Below, one piece after another: positions 26,792 through 34,963 of a stretch of DNA of 64,000 nucleotides; the stretch's first letter is position 1; every line of letters starts with the position of its first letter. Both the position numbers and the translations under genes were made by a program. The notes below the pieces were generated by a model. That model was given only the letters and a program-made list of their open reading frames with translations, had not been told where the DNA came from and did not search any database. Source of the stretch: Alicycliphilus denitrificans_A (GTDB lineage Bacteria > Pseudomonadota > Gammaproteobacteria > Burkholderiales > Burkholderiaceae_C); contig NZ_CP126238.1 of NCBI RefSeq assembly GCF_044792555.1, positions 868,001 to 932,000 of the forward strand, written 5' to 3'.

Positions 26792-27412
26792 ATGAAGTTG
26801 CTCGCCTCCTTGCTCATGGCTGCCGCGCTGGCAGCCCCCGCTTTCCCAGCCTTCGCGCAGCAAAAGCCCGCCAAGCCAGACCTGGCCAAGGGCGAGGCCA
26901 GCTACAGTGCGGTGTGCGCCGCCTGCCACGCGGCCGACGGCAATTCCACCATTGCCGCTAACCCGTCGCTGGCGCAGCAGCACCCGCAGTATCTGGTCAA
27001 GCAGCTGCAGGAATTCAAGTCCGGCAAGCGCGCCGACCCGGTGATGCAGGGCATGGCCTCCATGCTGAGCGATGACGACATGCGCAACGTGGCCGCGTGG
27101 CTGGCTGCGCAAAAGGCCAAGGAAGGCTTTGCCAAAGACAAGGATCTGGTCGCCCTGGGCGAGCGCATCTACCGCGGCGGCATCCAGGATCGCAACATTG
27201 CCGCCTGCGCTGGCTGCCACAGCCCCAACGGTGCCGGCATCCCGGCGCAGTACCCGCGCCTGTCGGGTCAGCATGCCGATTACACCGTCAAGCAGCTCTC
27301 GGACTTCCGCGACGGCAAGCGCGGCAACAACGCCCAGATGCGCGACGTGGCGGCCAAGCTCAACGATCGCGAGATCAAGGCCGTGGCCGACTACATCGCC
27401 GGCCTGCGTTGA
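26792..27412 (+). CDS. Dihaem cytochrome c4
   Basis: Encodes 206 residues. Residues 1-22 form a signal peptide ending AFA. Two similar cytochrome c domains follow, each with a CxxCH haem-attachment site: CAACH at 42-46 and CAGCH near 140. Conserved methionines that can be axial ligands lie after each (MQGMASML and NAQMRDVAAKL). Cytochrome c4 carries electrons in the periplasm toward terminal oxidases or denitrification enzymes. Haem attachment would rely on the ResB/CcsB system encoded immediately downstream. A rho-independent terminator ends the transcript. Confidence 0.95.
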   Translation: MKLLASLLMAAALAAPAFPAFAQQKPAKPDLAKGEASYSAVCAACHAADGNSTIAANPSLAQQHPQYLVKQLQEFKSGKRADPVMQGMASMLSDDDMRNVAAWLAAQKAKEGFAKDKDLVALGERIYRGGIQDRNIAACAGCHSPNGAGIPAQYPRLSGQHADYTVKQLSDFRDGKRGNNAQMRDVAAKLNDREIKAVADYIAGLR

Positions 27413-27479
27413 TACACGTCAAGACCATAGGGGCGCTTGGGGGCATTCAAGGAACCTTGCGTCGATAATCGCACCTAAC

Positions 27480-27517
27480 GGCGGGCGGGCACATCTGAAC
27501 GGGTGGCCCGCCTTTTT
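27480..27517 (+). terminator. Terminator after the cytochrome c4 gene
   Basis: GGCGGGC (27480-27486) pairs with GCCCGCC (27506-27512) and is followed by TTTTT. It separates the cytochrome gene from resB. Confidence 0.85.
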
Positions 27518-27540
27518 CACATCCGGGTTCTCCGTTTCTC

Positions 27541-29718
27541 ATGTCCGACACCTCCAAGCGCCCAGGCCGTGCGCCGCGCTCGCCGGCCACACGCTCACTG
27601 ACCGAGCTGCTGGCCTCCATGCGCTTTGCGATTGCGCTGCTGACGGTGATTTGCATCGCCTCGGTCATCGGCACCGTGCTCAAGCAGCATGAGCCGGTGA
27701 ACAACTACGTGAACCAGTTCGGGCCGTTCTGGGCCGACCTGTTCCTGGCGCTCAAGCTCAACGCCGTCTATAGCGCCTGGTGGTTCTTGCTGATTCTGGG
27801 TTTTCTGGTGGTGAGCACCTCGCTGTGCATTGCACGCCATGCGCCCAAATACCTTGCGGACCTGCGCAACTACAAGGAAAACATCCGCGCACAAAGCCTG
27901 CAGGCCTTTCGCCACAAGGCCAGCGCCACCCTGGACGGCGAGGCCGCCGAGGCGGCCGCCCAGCGCATTGGCAAGCTGCTGGTCTCGGGTGGCTGGAAGG
28001 TGCGGCTGCAGCAGCGCCAGACGCCAGCGGGCGATGGCTGGATGGTGGCTGCGAAGGCCGGCGCGGCGAACAAGCTGGGTTACATCGCGGCGCACAGCGC
28101 CATCGTGCTGGTGTGCCTGGGTGGCCTGCTCGATGGCGACCTGATGGTGCGCGCGCAGATGTGGTTTCTCGGCAAGACACCTTATGCGGGCGGCGGCCTC
28201 ATTGCAGACGTCAAGCCCGAGCACCGCCTGTCCGCGCGCAACCCGACCTTCCGCGGCAACCTGCTGGTGACCGAGGGCAAGCATTCCAGCACGGCCATCC
28301 TGAACCAGTCCGACGGCCTGCTGTTGCAGGAGCTGCCGTTCTCCGTCGAACTCAAGAAGTTCGTCGTGGAGCATTACTCCAGCGGCATGCCCAAGCTGTT
28401 TGCCAGCGACATCGTGATCCACGACCTGGCCACGGGCAAGGCCACGCCGGCGCGTGTGGAGGTGAATCATCCGGTGAGCTACGGCGGGGTGGAGATCTAC
28501 CAGTCCAGCTTCGATGACGGTGGCTCCGAGGTGCAGCTGCGCGCGCGCCCGCTGGTGCCGGGCATGGAGCCGTTTGACGTGCAGGGCGTGATCGGTGGCT
28601 CCACGCAGCTGAAGAATACCGGCTTGGGCGAGGCCATGACGCTGGAGTTCACCGGCCTGCGCGTGCTCAACGTGGAGAACTTTGGCGACAACGGCAGCAG
28701 CGGCTCGGGCGCCGACGTGCGCAAGGTGGATCTGCGCGCATCCATCGAATCGCGCCTGGGCGCCGGCAACAAGACCGTATCCAAGCGCGAGCTGCGCAAC
28801 GTGGGGCCCAGCGTGAGCTACAAGCTGCGCGACGCCGCGGGTCAGGCGCGCGAGTTCCATAACTTCATGCTGCCCGTGGATACGGGCGATGGCCAGCCGG
28901 TGTTTCTGCTGGGCGTGCGCGAGACGCAGGCCGATCCCCTGCGCTACCTGCGCGTGCCCGTGGACGCCGAGGGCAGCATGGAGGGCTTCGTGCGCCTGCG
29001 CCTGGCGCTGGCCGACCCGGCGCTGCGCGAGCAGGCGGTGCGCCGTTACGTGGCCCAGGCCGTGGACGCCTCGCGCACCGATCTGGCCGAACAACTGGCC
29101 CAGTCCACCGGGCGGGCGCTGGCCCTGTTTGCCGGCGACACCCTGGGTGATGCGGCCCTGGAGAAGCTGGCGGCCGTCAACGGCCGTCCGCTGGCCGGCC
29201 TGCCGGCGATCTCGGAATTCATGCAGGCGAATGTGCCCGAGGCCGAGCGCGAGCGTGCCGCCGAGGTGCTGATGCGCATCATGAACGGCGCGCTGTTCGA
29301 GCTGGCGCAGATGACGCGCGAGCGCGCGCAGCTGCCACCCTTGGAGCAGGGCGAGAAGACCCAGACCTTCATGACGCAGGCCGTGCTCTCGCTCAGCGAC
29401 TCCCAGGCCTATCCGGTGCCCCTGGTGTTCGAGCTGCGCGACTTCAAGCAGATCCAGGCCAGCGTCTTCGAGGTGGCGCGAGCCCCTGGCAAGAACGTGG
29501 TGTATCTGGGCTGCCTGCTGCTGATCCTGGGCATCTTTGCCATGCTCTATGTGCGCGACCGGCGCCTGTGGGTCTGGCTCGCGCCGGGCAGCGGCGGCGC
29601 GCAGGCCACGATGGCGCTATCGGCCAACCGCAAGACCCTGGATACGGATCGTGAATTTGCACAGTTGCGCACCCAGTTGCTGGGGGCGGCCCATCCCCCT
29701 GACGGAGGTACGACATGA
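27541..29718 (+). CDS. resB: Cytochrome c biogenesis protein ResB (System II)
   Basis: Encodes 725 residues. Three membrane helices near the N terminus (ELLASMRFAIALLTVICIASVIGTVLKQ, quoted in part, and WWFLLILGFLVVSTSLCIARH) precede a large periplasmic domain. A last helix near residue 650 (NVVYLGCLLLILGIFAMLYV) and a cytoplasmic tail follow. ResB and the CcsB/ResC protein encoded next form the System II cytochrome c synthetase that moves haem outward and attaches it to CxxCH motifs. The CcsB start codon overlaps this stop codon. The neighbouring cytochrome c4 is a likely client. Confidence 0.95.
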   Translation: MSDTSKRPGRAPRSPATRSLTELLASMRFAIALLTVICIASVIGTVLKQHEPVNNYVNQFGPFWADLFLALKLNAVYSAWWFLLILGFLVVSTSLCIARHAPKYLADLRNYKENIRAQSLQAFRHKASATLDGEAAEAAAQRIGKLLVSGGWKVRLQQRQTPAGDGWMVAAKAGAANKLGYIAAHSAIVLVCLGGLLDGDLMVRAQMWFLGKTPYAGGGLIADVKPEHRLSARNPTFRGNLLVTEGKHSSTAILNQSDGLLLQELPFSVELKKFVVEHYSSGMPKLFASDIVIHDLATGKATPARVEVNHPVSYGGVEIYQSSFDDGGSEVQLRARPLVPGMEPFDVQGVIGGSTQLKNTGLGEAMTLEFTGLRVLNVENFGDNGSSGSGADVRKVDLRASIESRLGAGNKTVSKRELRNVGPSVSYKLRDAAGQAREFHNFMLPVDTGDGQPVFLLGVRETQADPLRYLRVPVDAEGSMEGFVRLRLALADPALREQAVRRYVAQAVDASRTDLAEQLAQSTGRALALFAGDTLGDAALEKLAAVNGRPLAGLPAISEFMQANVPEAERERAAEVLMRIMNGALFELAQMTRERAQLPPLEQGEKTQTFMTQAVLSLSDSQAYPVPLVFELRDFKQIQASVFEVARAPGKNVVYLGCLLLILGIFAMLYVRDRRLWVWLAPGSGGAQATMALSANRKTLDTDREFAQLRTQLLGAAHPPDGGTT

Positions 29719-31049
29719 ACACTGCCACGACGACGCTGACCCTGAATGAGGGCTACTTCGCGCGCCGCAACTGGCTGGACTGGTTGTTTGCGCTGGCGGT
29801 GCTGGGCGGCGGCCTGTTTGCGCTGCAGCGTTACGGCAGCGCCATGGATGTGTACGAAAAGGGCATTCTGCTGGGCAGCATTCCCGGCGCCATCTGGCTG
29901 GGCTGGTTCTGGCGGCCGCTGCGCATCCTGATGCTGGCGGTGGCGGGCTGCTCGCTGCTGGCCATTGGCCTGTACCAGAACAATGGCGCGGGCGACCTGG
30001 CGCGCTCGGAGACGGTGTTCGGCCTGAAGTATTTCCTGTCCAGCCAGTCCGCCATCCTGTGGATGAGCATGCTGTTCTTCATGAGCACGGCGTTCTACTG
30101 GATAGGCATGTTCTCGCGCGGCCAGGGCCAGGCCATGATGCGCATAGGTTCGCGTATCGCCTGGGTGGCGGTGGCGCTGGCGCTCATCGGCACCATGGTG
30201 CGCTGGTACGAGAGCTACCAGATCGGCCCGGACATCGGCCACATTCCGGTGAGCAACCTCTACGAGGTGTTCATCATGTTCTGCTGGATGACGGCCGTGT
30301 TCTACCTGTACTACGAGCAGCAGTACCAGACACGTGCCCTGGGCGGCTTCGTGATGCTGGTGGTCAGCGCCGCCGTGGGCTTTCTGCTGTGGTACACGGT
30401 GGTGCGCGAGGCGCACGAGATCCAGCCCCTGGTGCCGGCGCTCAACAGCTGGTGGATGAAGCTGCATGTGCCGGCCAACTTCATCGGCTATGGCACCTTT
30501 GCGCTGTCGGCCATGGTGGCGTTTGCCTATCTGATCAAGCAGCAGGCGAGCGAGACGCGTTGGTGGAAGCTGGCACCCCTGTGGCTGCTGGGCGTGGTGC
30601 TGTGCTTCGAGCCCATCGTCTTCCGCCAGGGGGCGACCGAGGGCGGCGGCGCCTACTGGATGGTGTACTTCGGCGTTTCGGCGCTGATCGTGGCCGGCAT
30701 CCTGCTGGCGCGCCGGCGCATCGCCGAGGGGCTGCCGGCGCTGCAGGTGCTGGACGACGTGATGTACAAGTCCATCGCCGTGGGCTTTGCCTTCTTCACC
30801 ATCGCCACCGTGCTCGGCGCGCTGTGGGCGGCCGAGGCCTGGGGCGGCTACTGGAGCTGGGACCCCAAGGAAACCTGGGCGCTGATCGTCTGGCTGAACT
30901 ACGCGGCCTGGCTGCACATGCGCCTGATGAAGGGCCTGCGCGGCACCATGTCCGCCTGGTGGGCCCTGGTGGGGCTGGTGGTGACCACCTTCGCCTTCCT
31001 GGGCGTGAACATGTTCCTGAGCGGCTTGCACAGCTACGGCACGCTGTAA
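29715..31049 (+). CDS. ccsB: Cytochrome c biogenesis protein CcsB (ResC/CcsA-type)
   Basis: Encodes 444 residues with multiple membrane helices. The haem-handling tryptophan-rich signature is seen as WGGYWSWDPKETWALIVWLN near residue 375. Conserved histidines occur in KLHVPANFIGYG and LSGLHSYG. It is the partner of ResB in System II cytochrome c maturation at the outer face of the inner membrane. The ATG overlaps the resB stop codon (ATGA), so translation is coupled. No terminator is seen after it; msrP starts 90 bp downstream. Confidence 0.95.
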   Translation: MNTATTTLTLNEGYFARRNWLDWLFALAVLGGGLFALQRYGSAMDVYEKGILLGSIPGAIWLGWFWRPLRILMLAVAGCSLLAIGLYQNNGAGDLARSETVFGLKYFLSSQSAILWMSMLFFMSTAFYWIGMFSRGQGQAMMRIGSRIAWVAVALALIGTMVRWYESYQIGPDIGHIPVSNLYEVFIMFCWMTAVFYLYYEQQYQTRALGGFVMLVVSAAVGFLLWYTVVREAHEIQPLVPALNSWWMKLHVPANFIGYGTFALSAMVAFAYLIKQQASETRWWKLAPLWLLGVVLCFEPIVFRQGATEGGGAYWMVYFGVSALIVAGILLARRRIAEGLPALQVLDDVMYKSIAVGFAFFTIATVLGALWAAEAWGGYWSWDPKETWALIVWLNYAAWLHMRLMKGLRGTMSAWWALVGLVVTTFAFLGVNMFLSGLHSYGTL

Positions 31050-31139
31050 CCCTGTGCAACATGTGGGGAACCACCGGGCCCTGCGATCAGTCTCTGTTTC
31101 GTACAGACTCTGGCCGACACGGTCAACGCAAGGGTTTTC

Positions 31140-32135
31140 ATGCTGATTCCACGCAACAACGGTTATATCCATCCGCACGCCAGCGAGGTCACGCCGCGCG
31201 CCGACTATGAACAGCGCCGCGCGCTGCTGCGCCTGCTGGCAGGGGGTGCGGCCGGAGCGGCGCTGGCGTCCTGGGCCGGGCGTTCGGCGCTGGCGCAAAC
31301 CGTACAGCGCCCAGGCCGGCTTGGGGCTCTGGAGGGCATGCGCTCGGCCGTGGCCGGGGCGGTGACCATGGAAAAGCCCACCGAGTACAAGGATGCCACC
31401 GGCTACAACAACTTCTACGAATTTGGCACCGACAAGGCCGACCCCGCGCGCAACGCCCACACCCTGAAGACGCGCCCCTGGACGGTGGAGGTGGAGGGCC
31501 TGGTGCACAAGCCGCGGCGCTTCGACATCGACGAGCTGCTGAAGCTGAGCCCCCAGGAGGAGCGCATCTACCGCCTGCGCTGCGTGGAGGGCTGGTCCAT
31601 GGTCATCCCCTGGGTGGGCTATTCGCTGGCCGAACTCATCCGGCGCGTGCAGCCGCAGGGCAGCGCCAAATATGTGGAGTTCGTGACCCTGGCCGACAAG
31701 GCCGTCATGCCCGGGGTGGGCAGCCGCATCCTGGACTGGCCGTATACCGAGGGCCTGCGCCTGGACGAGGCCATGCACCCGCTCACGCTGCTGGCCTTCG
31801 GCATGTATGGCGAGTTGCTGCCGAACCAGAACGGCGCCCCGGTGCGCATCGTCGTGCCCTGGAAGTACGGCTTCAAGAGCGCCAAGAGCATCGTCAAGAT
31901 CCGCTTCACCGAGAAAGAGCCTGCCACGGCCTGGAACAAGGCCGCGCGCAACGAGTACGGCTTCTATTCCAACGTCAACCCGGACGTCGACCACCCGCGC
32001 TGGAGCCAGGCGACCGAGCGGCGCATCGGCGAGGATGGCCTGTTTGCCAAGAAGCGCAAGACGCTGCTGTTCAACGGCTACGAGGCCCAGGTGGGGCAGC
32101 TCTACGCCGGCATGGATTTGCGCAAGAACTATTGA
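31140..32135 (+). CDS. msrP: Protein-methionine-sulfoxide reductase catalytic subunit MsrP
   Basis: Encodes 331 residues of the molybdopterin-dependent YedY family. A twin-arginine pair at residues 26-27 followed by a hydrophobic stretch is a Tat signal, cut after SALAQ. The sulphite-oxidase-like domain has the molybdenum-ligand cysteine in YRLRCVEGWSMV (Cys148) and NQNGAPVRIVVPWKYGFKSAKSIVKI. It reduces oxidised methionines in periplasmic proteins. The next gene, msrQ, shares one base with its stop codon and supplies the haem membrane subunit. Confidence 0.97.
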   Translation: MLIPRNNGYIHPHASEVTPRADYEQRRALLRLLAGGAAGAALASWAGRSALAQTVQRPGRLGALEGMRSAVAGAVTMEKPTEYKDATGYNNFYEFGTDKADPARNAHTLKTRPWTVEVEGLVHKPRRFDIDELLKLSPQEERIYRLRCVEGWSMVIPWVGYSLAELIRRVQPQGSAKYVEFVTLADKAVMPGVGSRILDWPYTEGLRLDEAMHPLTLLAFGMYGELLPNQNGAPVRIVVPWKYGFKSAKSIVKIRFTEKEPATAWNKAARNEYGFYSNVNPDVDHPRWSQATERRIGEDGLFAKKRKTLLFNGYEAQVGQLYAGMDLRKNY

Positions 32136-32758
32136 TGGCGCGCGTCCTGTTGCACCCGGCGGCCAAGCCGCTGCTGCATGTGCTGTGCCTGCTGCCGCTG
32201 GCCTGGCTGGTGTATGCGGCGGCGCTGGACCGCCTGGGCGCAAACCCGGCCGAGGCGCTGATCCGCTCCCTGGGCGACTGGACGCTGCGCCTGCTGTGCC
32301 TGACCCTGGCCGTGACCCCGCTGCGCCTGGCCCTGGGCCTGCCCGCGCTGGCGCGCTTTCGGCGCATGCTGGGCGTCTACACCTTCGGCTATGCCGCGCT
32401 GCACCTGCTGTGTTACGCCGGGTTTGACATGGGGCTGGATTGGGGCGAGATTGCGCGCGACGTGGTCAAGCGGCCCTTCATCCTCGTCGGCATGTGCGGC
32501 TTCGTGCTGCTGCTGCTGCTGGCCGCCACCTCGTTCAACCGCGCCATACGCTGGCTGGGCGCGCGCCGCTGGCAGCAATTGCACCGCAGCGTGTACCTGA
32601 TTGCAGGCCTGGCGATCCTGCATTTTTTCTGGATGCGCGCCGGCAAGAACGACTTCGCCGAGGTGGCGCTGTATGCCGCCATCCTCGCCGCGCTGCTGCT
32701 GGCGCGGCTGCTCAGGTACCTACGGGGTCGATTCAAGGTTAGATCACTATCATTGTGA
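32135..32758 (+). CDS. msrQ: MsrQ, haem-binding membrane subunit of MsrPQ
   Basis: Encodes 207 residues from the ATG that shares its A with the msrP stop codon. It has about six membrane helices and conserved histidines (YAALHLLCYAGFD, QQLHRSVYLIAGLAILHFFWM), as in the YedZ/ferric-reductase-like fold. It passes electrons from the quinone pool or a flavin reductase to MsrP. Its last residues (KVRSLSL) and TGA stop lie at the edge of a dispersed AGCTAT repeat copy, so the C terminus may have been trimmed or extended by that repeat. Confidence 0.95.
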   Translation: MARVLLHPAAKPLLHVLCLLPLAWLVYAAALDRLGANPAEALIRSLGDWTLRLLCLTLAVTPLRLALGLPALARFRRMLGVYTFGYAALHLLCYAGFDMGLDWGEIARDVVKRPFILVGMCGFVLLLLLAATSFNRAIRWLGARRWQQLHRSVYLIAGLAILHFFWMRAGKNDFAEVALYAAILAALLLARLLRYLRGRFKVRSLSL

Positions 32759-32801
32759 TAGCTATTGACGCTTGTGTATTGGCTGTTTGGGCCTGATTTG
32801 G
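32754..32801 (-). repeat. Dispersed AGCTAT repeat, inverted copy after msrQ
   Basis: Contains ATAGCTATTGACGCTT, the exact reverse complement of a 16-base word in the copy at 25952-26005, followed by TGTATTGGCTGTTTGGGC in the matching arrangement. The msrQ stop codon TGA lies inside the unit. Confidence 0.8.
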
Positions 32802-33081
32802 TTCAAATTCTCTGGGCGGTTGCGGCAGTGGCTCCATAGCCGCCGTCGGTATCCGCTAGGCACGCTTGTCGAACAGATTGATGCTGATGCCGCACACCAG
32901 GCCGTAGAAGGGGTTGCCCTCACGGAATGCATGCACTACGCGGGCAGCGGCGCCAGCTCGTGGCGCCCCAGCGGCAGGCGCGGCCACCGGCGTCGGGTAA
33001 GCCGAGGCGCTAGATGAGCAGCCGCCATACGAATGGCCCCTCCATGGTGCTGGCTTGCTGTCTGGCGGGCAGAAACAGGTG
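32802..33081. other. Gene-free region between msrQ and lysA
   Basis: No complete gene is recognised in this part of the 323-bp gap. It holds the possible coding remnant described separately on the minus strand. The rest shows no terminator or promoter I could support. lysA runs toward it on the minus strand and msrQ ends at its left side, so the two genes converge here. Confidence 0.5.
32856..33020 (-). pseudogene. Possible C-terminal remnant of an unrecognised protein
   Basis: A minus-strand frame without a credible start codon reads into an Ala/Pro-rich stretch, then VVHAFREGNPFYGLVCGISI followed by NLFDKRA and a TAG at 32858-32856. The last 25 residues look protein-like (mixed hydrophobic and charged residues, ending in a basic tail). 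The upstream part is low-complexity. I do not recognise the family. It could be the tail of a gene whose 5' part was lost, or chance coding in GC-rich DNA. Confidence 0.3.
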
Positions 33082-34362
33082 TCAGGGGAGCAGTTTCTCG
33101 CTGCGGTAGATGTCGCTCACGCTTTCGCGAGCCCGGATCACATGCACGCTGGCGCCATCGACTAGCAGCTCGGCCGGACGCGGCCGGGTGTTGTAGGTGC
33201 TGCCCATGGAACTGCAGTACGCCCCCGTGGACAGCACGGCCAGCAGCTCGCCTGCGGCCACGGCCAGGCTGCGCTCGCGCCCGAGCCAGTCACCGCTTTC
33301 GCAGATCGGGCCGACCACGTCGTAGACCTGCGGCTCGTGGGCAGTGCCCGCATCCAGCGGCACGATGCCGTGGTAGGCCTGGTACATCGCCGGGCGCGGC
33401 AGGTCGTTCATGGCGGCATCGACGACGCAGAAGTTCTTCTGCTCGCCGGGCTTCAGGTACAGCACCTCGGTCAGGCACACGCCGGCATTGCCCACCAGGG
33501 AGCGGCCCGGCTCAATCATCAGCTGGCGCTGGCCATAGCCGCGCGCATCCAGCTTGGCCAGCAGCTTGGCCCACAGGGCATCGGCCGCGGGCGGCGTATC
33601 GCCGTTGTAGTCGATGCCCAGGCCGCCGCCGAAATCAATGTGGTGGATGTTGATGCCCGCCGCCTCGATGGCCTGCACCAGGTCCAGCAGGCGGTCCATG
33701 GCGTCCAGATAGGGCGTCTCCTCGGTGATCTGCGAGCCGATGTGACAATCGATGCCCACCACGCGCAGGCCGGGCAGTTGTGCCGCGCGCCGGTAGGTGT
33801 CCACGGTGCGCTCGTGGGCGATGCCGAACTTGTTGCCCTTCAGGCCCGTGGAGATATAGGGGTGGGTCTTGGCATCCACGTTCGGGTTCACGCGGATGCT
33901 CACTGGCGCGCGCAGGCCCATGGCCTGGGCAACCTCGCTCAGCACCTCCAGCTCGGCCTCGCTCTCCACGTTGAAGCAGCCGATGCCGGCCTCCAGCGCC
34001 TGGCGCATCTCGGCGCGTGTCTTGCCCACGCCCGAGAAAATGACCTTGGATGGGTCGCCGCCGGCGGCGAGCACGCGCGCCAGCTCGCCGCCCGAGACGA
34101 TGTCGAAGCCGCAGCCATGGCGCGCAAACAGCTGTAGCACGGCCAGCGACGAATTGGCCTTCATGGCGTAGCAGATCTGCACCTTGCGCCCGGCAAAGCC
34201 GCGCTGGTAGGCCGCCAGCGCCTGCAGCATGGAGGCCTGCGAATAGACATACAGCGGCGTGCCGTGCGCGCGCGCCAGATCCGACAGGCGCTGGTCTTCG
34301 AGGTAGAGGGCTTGGTCGCGGTAATGCAGCTGGGGATGGCCGGGCAGGGAGCGGGAGGTCAT
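33082..34362 (-). CDS. lysA: Diaminopimelate decarboxylase
   Basis: Encodes 426 residues of the alanine racemase/decarboxylase III fold. The PLP-binding lysine is Lys68 in ICYAMKANSS. Other family segments are GCGFDIVSGGELARVLAAG, VNPNVDAKTHPYISTGLKGNKFG, HIDFGGGLGIDY and GPICESGDWLGRERSLAV (the catalytic CESGD). It makes L-lysine from meso-diaminopimelate, the last lysine step, and balances diaminopimelate for peptidoglycan. The ATG overlaps the lptM stop codon, so the pair are co-translated. Confidence 0.97.
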   Translation of the reverse strand: MTSRSLPGHPQLHYRDQALYLEDQRLSDLARAHGTPLYVYSQASMLQALAAYQRGFAGRKVQICYAMKANSSLAVLQLFARHGCGFDIVSGGELARVLAAGGDPSKVIFSGVGKTRAEMRQALEAGIGCFNVESEAELEVLSEVAQAMGLRAPVSIRVNPNVDAKTHPYISTGLKGNKFGIAHERTVDTYRRAAQLPGLRVVGIDCHIGSQITEETPYLDAMDRLLDLVQAIEAAGINIHHIDFGGGLGIDYNGDTPPAADALWAKLLAKLDARGYGQRQLMIEPGRSLVGNAGVCLTEVLYLKPGEQKNFCVVDAAMNDLPRPAMYQAYHGIVPLDAGTAHEPQVYDVVGPICESGDWLGRERSLAVAAGELLAVLSTGAYCSSMGSTYNTRPRPAELLVDGASVHVIRARESVSDIYRSEKLLP

Positions 34363-34565
34363 GGATGGGACGATGGTGCGGTGGATGGTGTGGCAGGCAT
34401 CGGCGCGCGCGAGGCGGCCGGGTTGAGTGTCTCGGGCAGGGTGGCGCGCTGCACCGCCGCCGGATCGGTCGGCAGATACAGCGGACCACGCTGGCCGCAG
34501 CCCAGGGCCGCCGCGCTCAGAGCAAGGGCAATCGTCCTGACTAGAATTTGGCGAGCTCTCAACAT
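34359..34565 (-). CDS. lptM: LptM-type small lipoprotein (YifL)
   Basis: Encodes 68 residues. The N terminus is a lipoprotein signal peptide with lipid-modified Cys23 in ALGCGQRGPLYLP; the GQRGPLYLP segment after the cysteine is the family hallmark. The rest is a Pro/Ala/Ser-rich tail. LptM/YifL helps the LptDE translocon mature at the outer membrane. Its linkage to lysA, here with a four-base overlap, is conserved in many proteobacteria. Its start codon is directly back to back with an in-frame ATG of cyaY on the opposite strand. Confidence 0.9.
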   Translation of the reverse strand: MLRARQILVRTIALALSAAALGCGQRGPLYLPTDPAAVQRATLPETLNPAASRAPMPATPSTAPSSHP

Positions 34566-34577
34566 ATGCAAATTGTA

Positions 34578-34907
34578 ATGATCGACCTTGAATTCATGGA
34601 CCGTGCCGAGCAACTGCTGCTGGCGGTGGAGCAGGGCTGCGACCGTATCAACGACGATACCGATGCGGACCTGGACAGCCAGCGCTCGGGCGGCATGCTC
34701 ACCATAGTCTTCGCCAACCGCAGCCAGATCGTCATCAACCTGCAAAAGCCGCTGCACGAGGTCTGGATGGCCGCGCAGTCCGGTGGCTATCACTACCGCT
34801 TTGACGGCACTCGCTGGATGGATACCAAGGGCGACGGTGAATTCTTCGCGGCCCTGAGCCGCGATGCCAGCCGGCAGGCGGGCCAGGCGCTGCAGTTCAC
34901 GGCATAA
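34578..34907 (+). CDS. cyaY: Frataxin-like iron-sulphur assembly protein CyaY
   Basis: Encodes 109 residues from the ATG at 34578; an in-frame ATG at 34566 would add four residues. The frataxin fold is shown by the acidic first helix and edge (EFMDRAEQLL, DDTDADLDSQRSGG), by LTIVFANRSQIVINLQKPLHEVWMA and by GGYHYRFDGTRW. It binds iron and modulates IscS during iron-sulphur cluster assembly. Only 12 bp separate this start from the divergent lptM start, so its promoter must lie within lptM. It converges with mrcA. Confidence 0.95.
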   Translation: MIDLEFMDRAEQLLLAVEQGCDRINDDTDADLDSQRSGGMLTIVFANRSQIVINLQKPLHEVWMAAQSGGYHYRFDGTRWMDTKGDGEFFAALSRDASRQAGQALQFTA

Positions 34908-34963
34908 CCTGGCGGCCCCGGGGCGCCGCCGTAGCGGTGCCACCGCAGCCGTAGCAGCGCCAA

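Noticed and set aside
29547..32243. An 898-codon minus-strand open frame opposite resB, ccsB and msrP
   Set aside because: It crosses three well-supported genes on the other strand and shows only low-complexity antisense residues.
34908..34963. A GC-rich hairpin between cyaY and mrcA as a terminator
   Set aside because: Pairing is imperfect and there is no T run on either strand.
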